From NCBI GenBank assembly GCA_003246035.1, contig QKBP01000059.1:1-14350 (forward strand): DNA of 14,350 nt, written 5' to 3'. Source of the DNA: Desulfuromonadaceae bacterium. GTDB taxonomy: Bacteria; Desulfobacterota; Desulfuromonadia; Desulfuromonadales; SZUA-401. A program made the translations under genes and the position numbers. The notes below the pieces were generated by a model, which had not been told where the DNA came from, searched no databases, and saw nothing but the letters and a program-made list of their open reading frames with translations. Shown piece by piece: positions 1 to 8,633 of the stretch; within the stretch, counting starts at the first letter, position 1, and each line of letters opens with the position of its first letter.

Positions 1-1260
1 GATCGGGGCGCCCTTCATCAGGACGCTGAAGACCACGGTGATGACGGTCATGCTGGTCATCATGCCGAGAGTCCGCATGCTCGCGGAGAGCCCGGAGGCG
101 ATGCCGAGAAAGCGGGGCGCGACGCTCCCCATGATGACACTCATGTTGGGGGTGGAGAAGAACGCGAACCCGGTCCCGAGCAGTACCAGGATCAGGTAGA
201 TCAAAACCATGGAGGTACCTGCCTGGACGTTAGCCGCCACCATCAGCCCGCCGGCACATAGGGCCATCCCGACCGTTGCCACCCTGGCCGCCGAATGCCG
301 GTCGGCCAGCCGCCCGGCCAGGGGGGTCAGCACGGTCTGGGTGAGCGGCTGGAGAATCAGGACGGTTCCGGCCGCACGCGGCGTCATCCCCTGCACGAGC
401 TGGAGGTAGAGGCTCATGAAGAAGGTGACCCCGAAGGTCGCGGCATAGTTGAAGAGCGCCGCCAGGTTACTGAAGGCGAACACCCGGTTGCCCGTCAGCA
501 GGGCGATATTCAGCAGCGGATAGGTCGAACGCTTTTCGATCCAGACGAAACCGGCCAACCCGGCCGCGGCGAGCACCAGCAGCCCCCACGCCCACATCCC
601 GTGCTCGAGGTTCGAGGCGCCGAGGATCAGGGACAGCACCGAAAGCGAGTAGACCACGCTCCCCGGCCAATCGAACGGTTCGCCGCGAGCCTCGACCCAT
701 TCGCCGCGCAGCCGCAGCACCGTGACCAGAAACGTCAGCACCCCCAGCGGTACGCTCAGATAGAAGATCGAGCGCCACCCCCAGTAGGTCACCAGCATGC
801 CGCCGAAAAACGGCCCACAGGAGATCCCGGCATACACACTGGCGATCGCCGCGCCCAGAGCCCGGCCACGCTGTTCGGGGGGGAAAACCGAGACCACGAT
901 CGCCATGGTGGTGGCCATGACCATCGAGCCCCCCATCCCCTGCAGAAAGCGCAGGCCGATCAGCGACTCGATCGACCAGGCCTGGGAGAGGAGGCCTCCG
1001 GCCAGGGTGAACACGGCCACGCCGTACTGGAACACCCTGCGCCGCCCATGAATGTCTCCGAACCTCCCCATGGCCAGCAGGAAGATCGACGCGGAAACCA
1101 CGTACGTCGCCTCGACCAGCCCCAGCTGCCGGGCGCTGGCGGAAAAATCGTGTCCGATGGCCGGCAACGCCACGCCGACCGCGGACATCATGAAGGGCAT
1201 CATGAAATGGGCCACACAGACCACCAACAGAGTGGCCTTGCGGGAAACATGTTCGGGCAT
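1..1260 (-). CDS. MFS drug exporter, DHA2 (14-TM) family, partial at 3' end
   Basis: Inner-membrane proton-driven exporter of the major facilitator superfamily, DHA2/EmrB-QacA type by pattern; the substrate cannot be read from sequence. I translated the minus strand from ATG at 1260: 420 codons are open to the window edge, so the C-terminus is missing (the family is usually about 450-500 aa). Visible features are a hydrophobic first helix at residues 8-30, motif A (GRFGDIHGRRR, about residues 65-75) between helices 2 and 3, the arginine-bearing helix 4 (LRFLQGMGGS), and the helix-5 antiporter motif C region (GPFFGGMLVTYWGWRS) typical of drug:H+ antiporters. A GGGGA stretch lies just upstream of ATG 1260. 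An in-frame ATG at 1299 is possible but has no ribosome site. It is divergent from the HAD/GH65 operon and shares a 168-bp intergenic region with it. No local regulator gene is seen, and the family call is firmer than the drug role. Confidence 0.88.
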   Translation of the reverse strand, partial: MPEHVSRKATLLVVCVAHFMMPFMMSAVGVALPAIGHDFSASARQLGLVEATYVVSASIFLLAMGRFGDIHGRRRVFQYGVAVFTLAGGLLSQAWSIESLIGLRFLQGMGGSMVMATTMAIVVSVFPPEQRGRALGAAIASVYAGISCGPFFGGMLVTYWGWRSIFYLSVPLGVLTFLVTVLRLRGEWVEARGEPFDWPGSVVYSLSVLSLILGASNLEHGMWAWGLLVLAAAGLAGFVWIEKRSTYPLLNIALLTGNRVFAFSNLAALFNYAATFGVTFFMSLYLQLVQGMTPRAAGTVLILQPLTQTVLTPLAGRLADRHSAARVATVGMALCAGGLMVAANVQAGTSMVLIYLILVLLGTGFAFFSTPNMSVIMGSVAPRFLGIASGLSASMRTLGMMTSMTVITVVFSVLMKGAPI

Positions 1261-1369
1261 CAGGGTGTCCCCGGAGAATAAGATCGAGTGCCGGCGCATG
1301 GTAACACGAACGGCCACGCTACGACATATGCGTATGCGCAGCATGATAGGCTGCGTTCCCGGGCCTCTC

Positions 1370-1378
1370 TGTTAAAAT
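1370..1378 (+). promoter_or_regulatory. Candidate extended -10 promoter for the HAD-GH65 operon
   Basis: The sequence TGTTAAAAT is an extended -10 element (TG-n-TAAAAT, 5 of 6 to TATAAT). No good -35 lies 16-18 nt upstream, which extended -10 promoters tolerate. It would start transcription near 1385, leaving a leader of about 44 nt before the TTG start at 1429. The prediction rests on sequence only. Confidence 0.4.
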
Positions 1379-1428
1379 GATGAGGCGTCATAACGACCTG
1401 TTGCGATCCATCTCGCCGGAGGGACCCC

Positions 1429-2178
1429 TTGACCCAGAGCAAACCCGACTGGAAATCTTTCGCCGCCGTCCTGTTTGACCTCGACGGTGTCCTGACCGCG
1501 ACCGCCAAGATCCATGCCGTCTGCTGGAAGCGGATGTTCGACGCCTACCTGATGCGCTATGCCGAGCAGCACAACTGCTCGTTCCAGCCCTTCGACATCA
1601 CCAGCGACTACCTCGCCCATGTCGACGGGAAGCTGCGCTACGACGGAGTCCGCAGCTTCCTCGCCTCGCGAGGTATCGAACTCCCGGAAGGGAGCGACGG
1701 CGATCCTCCCGAAGCCGAGACCGTCCGCGGGCTGGGGAACCGCAAGGATGCAATGGTCGGTGACGTTCTGGCCCGCGAAGGGGTCGGCGTTTTCGAAGGC
1801 TCGATCGAGCTGGTCCACTACCTGAGGGCCGCGGGGGTCAAGACCGCCGTGGTCTCGGCCAGCAAGAACTGCCAGGCGGTGCTGGAAGCGGCGGATATCG
1901 TCGAGCTCTTCGATGTCCGGGTCGACGGGGTCGTCGCCGCACGCCTCAAGCTGCCGGGGAAGCCGGCCCCTGACACCTTCCTCGAAGCGGCCAGGGAGCT
2001 CGGTGTCGATCCCGCCCTGTGCATCGTCATCGAGGATGCCCTTTCGGGCGTCGAAGCGGGACGGCGCGGGAACTTCGGTCTGGTGATCGGGATCGACCGC
2101 CACGGCGAACGGGAGGCGCTGCTCAACCACGGGGCCGATATCGTGGTTACCGACCTCTCGGAACTGCTTCCAGAATGA
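1429..2178 (+). CDS. pgmB: Beta-phosphoglucomutase-type HAD enzyme
   Basis: Cytoplasmic HAD-superfamily enzyme predicted to convert beta-glucose 1-phosphate to glucose 6-phosphate. The 249-aa protein shows motif I DLDGVLT (nucleophile D17, acid/base D19), motif II in the SASKN segment (residues 143-147, as in known beta-phosphoglucomutases), lysine K178 in GKPAPD, and metal-binding E202-D203. It is longer than the classical enzyme of about 220 aa. The extra cap segment (about residues 50-110, ending GLGNRKDAM) matches my memory of the longer subfamily found beside GH65 genes in actinobacteria and others. The start is TTG, chosen because GGAGGG (1418-1423) sits 5 nt upstream. The stop is 22 nt before the GH65 start, so the two are almost surely one operon. 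That neighbour supports phosphoglucomutase over a generic phosphatase. Confidence 0.88.
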   Translation: MTQSKPDWKSFAAVLFDLDGVLTATAKIHAVCWKRMFDAYLMRYAEQHNCSFQPFDITSDYLAHVDGKLRYDGVRSFLASRGIELPEGSDGDPPEAETVRGLGNRKDAMVGDVLAREGVGVFEGSIELVHYLRAAGVKTAVVSASKNCQAVLEAADIVELFDVRVDGVVAARLKLPGKPAPDTFLEAARELGVDPALCIVIEDALSGVEAGRRGNFGLVIGIDRHGEREALLNHGADIVVTDLSELLPE

Positions 2179-2200
2179 ACCCGACGGAGACCTAGACCTC

Positions 2201-4597
2201 ATGATTCGCCACGAAACCCTCAACCCGCCACTGCACATCTACCCCGTCAACGAGTGGAAGATCATCGAAACCAGCTTCTATCCCCGCTTCCTCGCCCAGA
2301 CCGAAACCCTCTTCGCGATCGGCAACGGCTACTTCGGCATGCGCGGCAACTTCGAGGAGGGGCGCCCGGTGATCCAGAGTGGCACCTACATCAACGGCTT
2401 TCACGAGACCTGGCCGATCGTCTACGGGGAAGACGCCTTCGGCTTCGCCAAGACCGGCCAGACCATGCTCAACGTCACCGACGCCCGCCAGATCAAGCTG
2501 TACGTCGACGACGAGCCGTTCGTCCTGCCGACCGCCACGTTGATGCTCTACGAGCGGATCCTCGACATGCAGGCCGGCTGCCTCGAACGCCGGGTGCTGT
2601 GGGAGACCCCGGCCGGCAAGCAGGTGCTGATCGAGAGCAAACGCCTGGTCTCCCTGGAACATCGCCACCTCGCGGCCATTTCCTACCAGGTCACGGTCCT
2701 CAACGACCGGGCGCCGGTGGTCATCTCCTCCAAGATCCTCGGCCGGCAACCGAACCAGGTCGGTAAGGGGGACCCCCGACAGTCCAAGGGGCTGGACAAT
2801 CAGGTCCTCGAACCTCAGCTCCACTACGGCAGCGAGCAGCGCCTGCTGATGGCCCACCGCGCCCGCAACAGCGGCATGACCCTGGCCTGTGGCGCCGACC
2901 ACCGGATCGAGACCGAATGCCCCTACACCTGGTCGGCGAGCTGTGATGAGAACGTCAGCAAGGTCGTCTATTCCATCGAGGCTCAGCCGGGACAACCGAT
3001 TCAGCTGGTCAAGTTCATCACCTACCACACCTCGCACACCGCGCCGGTTCGTGAGCTGTGCGAGCGGAGTGAGCGCACCCTCGACCGCGCCGTCAGCGAG
3101 GGGTTCGACAAAATCGCCGCCGGCCAGCAGGCCTACATGGACGATTTCTGGGCCCGCAGCGATATCCGTATCGATGGCGACCCCGATCAGAGCCATCGCC
3201 CTCCCGGGGAACTTCAGCAGGCGATCCGCTGGAACCTGTTCCAGGTCCTGCAAGCCTCGGGGCGCGCTGAAGGAGGGGGGATACCCGCCAAGGGCCTCTC
3301 CGGGCAGACCTACGAGGGACACTATTTCTGGGATACCGAGATCTACGTCCTCCCCTTCCTGATCTACACCGCGCCGCGCATCGCCCGGACGATCCTCAAA
3401 TTTCGCCACTCGATGCTCCCCCAGGCGCGGGAAAGGGCCCAGGCGGTCAACCAGCGGGGCGCCCTGTTCCCCTGGCGGACCATCAACGGCGAGGAAGCCT
3501 CCGCCTACTACGCCGCCGGGACGGCCCAGTACCACATCAACGCCGACATCATCTTCGCCCTGCGCAAGTACGTGGAGGTCACCGACGACAAGTCGCTGCT
3601 CTACGACGAGGGGGCGGAGATGCTGGTCGAGACCGCGCGAATGTGGGAGGATCTGGGGTTCTACTCGGAGCGCAAGGACGGAAAGTTCTGCATTCACGGC
3701 GTCACCGGGCCGGACGAATACAACACCGTGGTCAACAACAACGCCTACACCAACCTGATGGCCCGGGAGAACCTGTGGTTCGCCGCCCAGACCGTTCGCG
3801 AACTGTACGATCATTTCCCCGACCTGTTCGCTACCCTCGTCCACCGCACCCAGCTCGAGATGTCGGAAGTCGCGGCCTGGCAGAAAGCGGCCGACAACAT
3901 GTACATCCCCTTCGACGAAGAGAGCGGCATCCACCCCCAGGACGACGCCTTCGTCGACCGCGAGGTCTGGAACCTCAAGGAGATCCCGCGCAGCAAGTTT
4001 CCGCTCTTGCTCTACTACCATCCGCTGGTGATCTATCGTCACCAGGTGATCAAGCAGGCCGACGTGGTGCTGGCGATGTTCCTGCTCGGCCACGACTTCT
4101 CCCATGCGCAGAAAAAACGCAACTTCGACTACTACGATCCGCTCACCACCGGCGACTCATCGCTCTCGGCCTGCATCCAGAGCATCGTCGCCAACGAGGT
4201 CGGCCACACCGAGGCCGCCATGCGCTATGCCCGCTACGCGGTCCTGATGGACCTGGCCGATGTCGGCGGCAACGTCAAGGACGGCTGCCACATCGCCTCG
4301 ATGGGTGGGACCTGGATGGTCATGGTCTACGGTTTCGCCGGGCTGCGGGATCACCGCGGCGAGATCAGCTTTACGCCCAACCTCCCCTCCACGATCAATC
4401 GACTCTCCTTCCCCCTGCAGATCGGCACCATGCGCCTGCACGTGACGCTGACCCCGAACGAGGTTTCCTACCGCGCCGATGGTCGAGGGACCCTGACCAT
4501 CAAGCACTGCAACCGCCCGCTGACCCTCAAGCCGGGAGAGTCCATCACGGTCGACCTGGCCGGTGGTCAGTGCCAGCTCAGCGCGCCTGGCGGCTAA
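2201..4597 (+). CDS. Glycoside hydrolase family 65 disaccharide phosphorylase
   Basis: Predicted cytoplasmic inverting phosphorylase that splits an alpha-glucosyl disaccharide (trehalose, maltose, kojibiose or nigerose type) with phosphate to give beta-glucose 1-phosphate and glucose. The 798-aa length fits GH65 (about 750-800). An N-terminal beta-sandwich (about 1-280, with the AIGNGYFGMRGNFEEG motif) leads into an (alpha/alpha)6 barrel. The barrel holds the substrate/phosphate motif HYFWDTE (residues 374-380), the acceptor-loop segment PWRTINGEEASAYY, and TGPDEY (502-507), where E506 is the expected general acid. A small beta-rich C-terminal domain follows. GGAG at 2186 is about 10 nt before the ATG. 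The upstream pgmB would take the beta-glucose 1-phosphate it makes. There is no signal peptide, and no sugar transporter is in the window. GH65 membership is firm; the disaccharide is undetermined. Confidence 0.92.
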   Translation: MIRHETLNPPLHIYPVNEWKIIETSFYPRFLAQTETLFAIGNGYFGMRGNFEEGRPVIQSGTYINGFHETWPIVYGEDAFGFAKTGQTMLNVTDARQIKLYVDDEPFVLPTATLMLYERILDMQAGCLERRVLWETPAGKQVLIESKRLVSLEHRHLAAISYQVTVLNDRAPVVISSKILGRQPNQVGKGDPRQSKGLDNQVLEPQLHYGSEQRLLMAHRARNSGMTLACGADHRIETECPYTWSASCDENVSKVVYSIEAQPGQPIQLVKFITYHTSHTAPVRELCERSERTLDRAVSEGFDKIAAGQQAYMDDFWARSDIRIDGDPDQSHRPPGELQQAIRWNLFQVLQASGRAEGGGIPAKGLSGQTYEGHYFWDTEIYVLPFLIYTAPRIARTILKFRHSMLPQARERAQAVNQRGALFPWRTINGEEASAYYAAGTAQYHINADIIFALRKYVEVTDDKSLLYDEGAEMLVETARMWEDLGFYSERKDGKFCIHGVTGPDEYNTVVNNNAYTNLMARENLWFAAQTVRELYDHFPDLFATLVHRTQLEMSEVAAWQKAADNMYIPFDEESGIHPQDDAFVDREVWNLKEIPRSKFPLLLYYHPLVIYRHQVIKQADVVLAMFLLGHDFSHAQKKRNFDYYDPLTTGDSSLSACIQSIVANEVGHTEAAMRYARYAVLMDLADVGGNVKDGCHIASMGGTWMVMVYGFAGLRDHRGEISFTPNLPSTINRLSFPLQIGTMRLHVTLTPNEVSYRADGRGTLTIKHCNRPLTLKPGESITVDLAGGQCQLSAPGG

Positions 4598-4606
4598 AAA
4601 AACCCC

Positions 4607-4634
4607 TTGAATTCCAGACCCATCGGCGTATGAT
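4607..4634 (+). promoter_or_regulatory. Predicted sigma-70 promoter of the SulP gene
   Basis: TTGAAT (4607-4612) and TATGAT (4629-4634) are separated by 16 nt, matching 4/6 and 5/6 of the consensus hexamers. It begins 10 nt after the GH65 stop, so the transporter can be transcribed separately from the sugar operon. The leader to the ATG at 4757 would be about 115 nt. No terminator hairpin separates it from GH65, so read-through is possible. Confidence 0.55.
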
Positions 4635-4756
4635 CGCAATCTGACGGTTGGACAAGACCTTTCTGACAGGCCCTGCCCGGCAATTCCGCCGACACCTGGA
4701 CGCTACGCCCTCGCTGCCGACGGACATCGTTAACTTCGGTCCATCGGGGGTTGCGT

Positions 4757-6505
4757 ATGTCCCACAACCTGCTTGTGCCCAAATCCTGGAGCCTTCTGCG
4801 CGGAGGCCTGACCCGCGAACAGCTGTCCCGCGACCTGCTCGCAGGCATCATTGTCGGGATCGTCGCGCTCCCTCTCGCCATCGCCTTCGCCATTGCATCC
4901 GGGGTCAACCCCGAACAGGGGCTCTACACCGCGATCGTCGCCGGTTTCCTGATCTCGGCCCTGAGCGGCAGTCGCGTCCAGATCGGCGGACCGACCGGGG
5001 CGTTCATCGTCATCGTCTACGGGGTGGTGCAGCGCCACGGCTACGACGGGCTGGTGATCGCCACCCTGCTCGCCGGGGTCATGCTTGTGGCCATGGGCTT
5101 CGCCCGCCTCGGCACGCTGATCAAGTTCATCCCCTACCCGGTGACCGTCGGCTTCACCAGCGGCATCGCCCTGATCATCTTCGCCGGTCAGCTGCGTGAC
5201 CTGCTGGGGCTGCAGATGGATCATGTCCCGGCCGAATTTGTCGAGAAGCTGATGGCCTACAGCCAACATCTCGGCAGCATCTCCCTCCCTGCAACCCTGC
5301 TCGGGCTCTTCACCATCTTCACCATTCTCACCTGGCCCAAGGTGACCACGCGCATCCCCGGATCGATCATCGCCCTGGGGGTGACGACCCTGGCGGTTTC
5401 CCTGCTGGACCTCCCGGTCGAGACCATCGGCAGCCGCTTCGGCGCGGTGCCGAACAGCCTTCCGGCCCCCCACCTGCCGAGCTGGCCCGGCTGGGAGCGG
5501 TTCGGCGAGCTTTTTTCCCCGGCTCTCTCCATCGCTATCCTGGCCGGCATCGAGTCGCTCCTTTCGGCCGTGGTCGCCGACGGCATGACCGGCCAGCGCC
5601 ATCGCAGCAACATGGAGCTGGTCGCCCAGGGGGTCGCCAACCTGGCCTCCCCCCTGTTCGGCGGGATTCCTGCGACCGGGGCCATCGCCCGCACGGCCAC
5701 CAATATCAAGAACGGCGGGCAGACCCCTGTCGCCGGCATGGTCCACGCCCTCACGCTGTTGCTGATCCTGGTGTTCTTCGGCCGCTGGGCGGCCCTGATC
5801 CCGATGGCGACCCTGTCCGGGATTCTCGTAGTGGTCGCCTGGAACATGAGCGAGTTTCAGCATTTCCGCAAACTCCTCCGGGCTCCACGCGGCGACATCC
5901 TGGTTCTGCTGGCAACCTTCGCACTGACGGTCCTGATCGACCTCACGGTCGCGATTCAGGTCGGCATGGTGCTGGCGGCCTTCCTGTTCATGCGCCGCAT
6001 GGCGGAAACGACCCAGGTCGGTTTCATCACCCGGGAACTCAACGGGGACGACGAAGATGAGGAGCACGACCCTCACAGCCTGACGATTCGCGCGGTTCCC
6101 GAGGGCGTCGAGGTCTTCGAGATCAACGGGCCGTTCTTCTTCGGTGCGGCCGACAAGTTCAAGAACTCTCTGCTCGCCATCAACGCTCTCCCCAGGATCC
6201 TGATTCTGCGCATGCGCCATGCCCTGACCCTCGACGCGACCGCCCTGCACGCCCTGGAGAGCGTCTTTGAGAAGACCCGACGCAGCGGCACCCTGTTGCT
6301 CCTCTCCGGGGTCCATGCCCAGCCGCTGATCACCCTGGAGCACTCCGGGCTTTTGGCCCGTCTCGGTCCCGAGCACGTTTTTGGCAACATCGACGACGCC
6401 CTCGGCTTCGCACGTCACCAGCTCGGGCTCCCTCCGGAGCCCCCTCCGACCCCTTTCGTCCCCACGGTCGCCCGGGAGCGCGAGGACGGCTCAACGCTTC
6501 ACTAA
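4757..6505 (+). CDS. SulP/SLC26-family anion transporter with STAS domain
   Basis: Inner-membrane transporter of the SulP family, whose members carry sulfate, bicarbonate or dicarboxylates; the substrate is not determinable here. It is 582 aa from ATG 4757, chosen over the in-frame TTG at 4751 because GGGGG (4746-4750) is correctly spaced only for the ATG. The membrane domain starts with the family signature at residues about 36-58 (PLAIAFAIASG, then GLYTAI), followed by GGPTGAF and many hydrophobic helices to about residue 415. A short, strongly acidic linker (GDDEDEEHD, about 426-436) then leads to a cytoplasmic STAS domain (about 440-560), with D493 in LDATALHAL at the usual phosphorylatable or nucleotide-site helix. 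It resembles the E. coli YchM/DauA style more than cyanobacterial BicA. It has its own promoter upstream and a strong terminator downstream, so it is probably monocistronic. Confidence 0.92.
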   Translation: MSHNLLVPKSWSLLRGGLTREQLSRDLLAGIIVGIVALPLAIAFAIASGVNPEQGLYTAIVAGFLISALSGSRVQIGGPTGAFIVIVYGVVQRHGYDGLVIATLLAGVMLVAMGFARLGTLIKFIPYPVTVGFTSGIALIIFAGQLRDLLGLQMDHVPAEFVEKLMAYSQHLGSISLPATLLGLFTIFTILTWPKVTTRIPGSIIALGVTTLAVSLLDLPVETIGSRFGAVPNSLPAPHLPSWPGWERFGELFSPALSIAILAGIESLLSAVVADGMTGQRHRSNMELVAQGVANLASPLFGGIPATGAIARTATNIKNGGQTPVAGMVHALTLLLILVFFGRWAALIPMATLSGILVVVAWNMSEFQHFRKLLRAPRGDILVLLATFALTVLIDLTVAIQVGMVLAAFLFMRRMAETTQVGFITRELNGDDEDEEHDPHSLTIRAVPEGVEVFEINGPFFFGAADKFKNSLLAINALPRILILRMRHALTLDATALHALESVFEKTRRSGTLLLLSGVHAQPLITLEHSGLLARLGPEHVFGNIDDALGFARHQLGLPPEPPPTPFVPTVAREREDGSTLH

Positions 6506-6508
6506 CGT

Positions 6509-6536
6509 AAAAAGCCCCCGGATCCGGGGGCTTTTT
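6509..6536. terminator. Bidirectional intrinsic terminator
   Basis: A perfect palindrome: A5, then GCCCCCGG paired with its complement CCGGGGGC around a central AT, then T5. It starts 3 nt after the SulP stop. Because both flanks are A/T runs it can terminate transcription both of the SulP gene (+) and of the convergent spy gene (-). Confidence 0.93.
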
Positions 6537-6553
6537 CGTACCGTCACATCGCG

Positions 6554-7039
6554 CTAGAAATCGCGTGGGCCGTGGCCTCGAGATCCCTTCTGCGGCTTGA
6601 GCTTTTCGGCCAACTCGCGTTGCTCCGCAGTCAGCAGCTTCAAGGTCTCGCTGCGAACCTGGGCCCGCGAGATGATCAATGCCGTCTTGGTGTCGACCTG
6701 CGCAAGGATTTCATTGCGTACGGCCTGCGCGTCGATGGTCTCGGCGTCACACAGCGCTCGAACCCGCTCACGGCTGGCGGCGAGCTGCTCGCGCAGCGGC
6801 GCGTTCTCGGTGCGGGCCTTCTCGTGCAGCGCGCGAATCTGCTCCTGCTGGCTATCGCTCAACTCGAGAACAGCCGCCATGCGTTCCAAGTGCCGCTCGG
6901 CCCGCTGCTCGACCCGGTCTTCGAAATCCTCCCGGTCGCCCCATCCGCCATGGCCCGGGCCTGCCACGGCTGTGGCGATCATGGCGCCGTTCGTCACCAG
7001 TGCCGCCAAAAATGCCCATACCAGAATGCGTGTTCTCAT
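6554..7039 (-). CDS. spy: Spy/CpxP-family periplasmic chaperone
   Basis: Predicted ATP-independent periplasmic chaperone of the Spy/CpxP/LTXXQ family, which protects or senses misfolded envelope proteins. The 161-aa precursor (the same length as E. coli Spy) has a Sec signal peptide, with R2/R4, a hydrophobic core at residues 5-25 and likely cleavage after AVA (residue 26). The mature part is charged and almost wholly helical, with two LTxxQ-type repeats, LSDSQ (60-64) and LTAEQ (136-140), as in Spy. The tail is Gly/His/Arg-rich. The start is well set by GGAAGGAG upstream of ATG 7039. The gene is divergent from baeSR, and in E. coli spy is a BaeR target, so local control by the neighbouring regulator is very likely. 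CpxP and generic LTXXQ proteins are the alternatives; the context favours Spy. Confidence 0.86.
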   Translation of the reverse strand: MRTRILVWAFLAALVTNGAMIATAVAGPGHGGWGDREDFEDRVEQRAERHLERMAAVLELSDSQQEQIRALHEKARTENAPLREQLAASRERVRALCDAETIDAQAVRNEILAQVDTKTALIISRAQVRSETLKLLTAEQRELAEKLKPQKGSRGHGPRDF

Positions 7040-7098
7040 GATCTGTCTCCTTCCTGTGGGTGGATTCGACGCTAGTCATCGATCCTGTTTGTCCCAAG

Positions 7099-7135
7099 GT
7101 ATAACGGTCAATCTGGTAAAAATTATGGAAGAAAT
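7099..7135 (-). promoter_or_regulatory. Candidate spy promoter with BaeR-box-like operator
   Basis: On the minus strand, 7135-7118 reads as a T-rich element with CCATAATT, close to the BaeR box I remember from E. coli (a T-rich run, then CTCCATDATTGGC): CCATDATT matches fully and the T-rich side partly. A -10-like TTATAC (GTATAA at 7099-7104) follows, placing the box over the -35 position, as expected for activation by an OmpR-family regulator. The start of transcription would be near 7092. An alternative -35 (TTGACC, plus-strand 7106-7111) has only a poor -10. No clear baeS promoter was found in the same region. Confidence 0.5.
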
Positions 7136-7202
7136 GGGGAAATGTGCTCGCCCGGAAAGATGAGACTGGCCAGCCGGACAGGTTCGTGTTAATCGGATAC
7201 CT

Positions 7203-8633
7203 ATGAAGACGCGTTTTGGCATCAAGACCAAGCTGTTTCTGACGATTCTTCTCGCCTCCTGCACGGTGGTGGTGGGAATGCACCTGCTGATGCAGTGGAG
7301 CTTCAACCGGGGGTTCCTGCGTTACCTTCACGACCTCGAGCTGCAACGCCTCGAGCAGCTTGTCCCCCACTTCGAGCAGGCCTATACCGATCACGGCAAC
7401 TGGCACGACCTTCTCGCCGACCGCCGCGAACTGAGGCAGCTCCTGATCGAGGCCCTCCCCCGAAACCGCGAGGAGCCGCCGCCACTTCACGCGATGAGAG
7501 ACGGTGAGGACCCCGACCATCGCCTCAACCGCTACCTCGCCCGCTTCGAGCGCCGCCTGGTCCTGCTCGGCGCGAACCGGGAGCCGCTTCTGGCTCCTCC
7601 CGTTCTGCCGGCCCACCTTGACCTTCTCCCCCTGCACCGGGGGGAACAGGTCATCGGCTATCTCGGCCTGCTCCCCCGGGAGCGCCCTGAGGACCGCCGT
7701 CAACTCGACTTTCTGCAGCGCCAGAAGCGCGCCTTTGCCCTGATCTCCTTCCTGATGGCGGCGCTGGCGGCGCTCCTGGCCTTCCCGCTGGCCCATCACC
7801 TGGTCAAGCGGATCCGGGGGCTTGCCCGCGGGACCCGGTGCCTCGCCGATGGCGACTTCAGCGTGCGCCTAGCGGCCGATTCCCGAGACGAGCTCGGACA
7901 GCTGGCCCGCGACTTCAACCATCTGGCCCTGACCCTGGGAAAAAACGAGCAGCAGCGGCGCGGCTGGGTCGCCGACATCTCCCACGAACTGCGCACCCCC
8001 CTGGCGGTGCTGCGCGGCGAAATCGAAGCCCTGCAGGACGGCGTCCGCCCCACCACGCCTGAGGCGCTCCAATCGCTGCACAGCGAAGTGCTGAGGTTGA
8101 CGCGCCTGGTCGAGGACCTCTACCAGTTGGCGCTCTCCGATGTCGGTGCCCTCGACTACCGCCTCGCCACGTTTGACTTCGGTGCCCTGCTCGCCGAGGT
8201 GACCGAGAACCTGGAAACCGCAACCCGACAGCGGGGCCTTGAGCTCAGGGTCGCGATCGAACCGGTCACCTACCCCGTTCACGCCGACGCGGAGCGGGTC
8301 CGCCAGCTGCTCGACAACCTGTTCGGAAATGCGCTCAAGTACACCGACCCTCCCGGTGAAATCGTCGTGCGGCTCGCCCGCGACCACGAGAATTTGCTTC
8401 TCGACCTCTACGACAGTCCACCGGGTGTCCCGGACGAGGACCTGCCACGCCTCTTCGAGCGCCTCTTCCGGGTCGACCGTTCACGCAACCGCGCCAGCGG
8501 AGGAGCCGGACTGGGACTCGCCATCTGCCGCAATATCGTCGAAGGGCATGACGGCACCATCGACCTGCGCCCCTCCCCCCTGGGAGGGCTCCGGATTCAG
8601 GTCTCTCTGCCCCTCGCGGAGGAGCGCTCATGA
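7203..8633 (+). CDS. baeS: Envelope-stress sensor histidine kinase BaeS
   Basis: Inner-membrane sensor kinase of the BaeSR two-component system, which responds to envelope damage and toxic compounds. It is 476 aa (E. coli BaeS is about 467): TM1 at residues 10-31, a periplasmic sensor of about 140 residues, TM2 at about 177-200, a HAMP domain (200-252), the H-box ISHELRTPL with phospho-acceptor H261, an N-box (DNLFGNALKY, 371-380), and the ATPase boxes. The G1 box reads DSPPG (404-408) rather than DxGxG, and the next segment RNRASGGAGLGLAIC (428-442) is nearly identical to E. coli BaeS as I recall it; both mark the BaeS lineage. The ATG at 7203 has only a weak ribosome site, but no better in-frame start exists upstream. 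Its stop overlaps the baeR start by 4 bp (ATGA). No efflux-pump operon is next to it, unlike in E. coli. Confidence 0.92.
   Translation: MKTRFGIKTKLFLTILLASCTVVVGMHLLMQWSFNRGFLRYLHDLELQRLEQLVPHFEQAYTDHGNWHDLLADRRELRQLLIEALPRNREEPPPLHAMRDGEDPDHRLNRYLARFERRLVLLGANREPLLAPPVLPAHLDLLPLHRGEQVIGYLGLLPRERPEDRRQLDFLQRQKRAFALISFLMAALAALLAFPLAHHLVKRIRGLARGTRCLADGDFSVRLAADSRDELGQLARDFNHLALTLGKNEQQRRGWVADISHELRTPLAVLRGEIEALQDGVRPTTPEALQSLHSEVLRLTRLVEDLYQLALSDVGALDYRLATFDFGALLAEVTENLETATRQRGLELRVAIEPVTYPVHADAERVRQLLDNLFGNALKYTDPPGEIVVRLARDHENLLLDLYDSPPGVPDEDLPRLFERLFRVDRSRNRASGGAGLGLAICRNIVEGHDGTIDLRPSPLGGLRIQVSLPLAEERS

Noticed and set aside
295..1281. 328-aa plus-strand open frame
   Set aside because: It is antisense to the MFS exporter, and its His/Gln/Gly/Arg-rich translation has no domain.
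1318..1350. Short repeats around CATATGCGTATGCGCA as an operator for the MFS exporter
   Set aside because: The arms are only 4 bp and no promoter could be placed beside them, so this is not distinguishable from chance.
2192..4105. 637-aa open frame antisense to GH65
   Set aside because: It is the antisense of a clearly recognised enzyme, has no family resemblance, and is a product of high-G+C codon bias with few antisense stops.
4730..6418. 562-aa open frame antisense to the SulP gene
   Set aside because: Its highly charged, Gly/Asp/Gln-rich translation has no protein-like pattern and fully overlaps a confident transporter gene.
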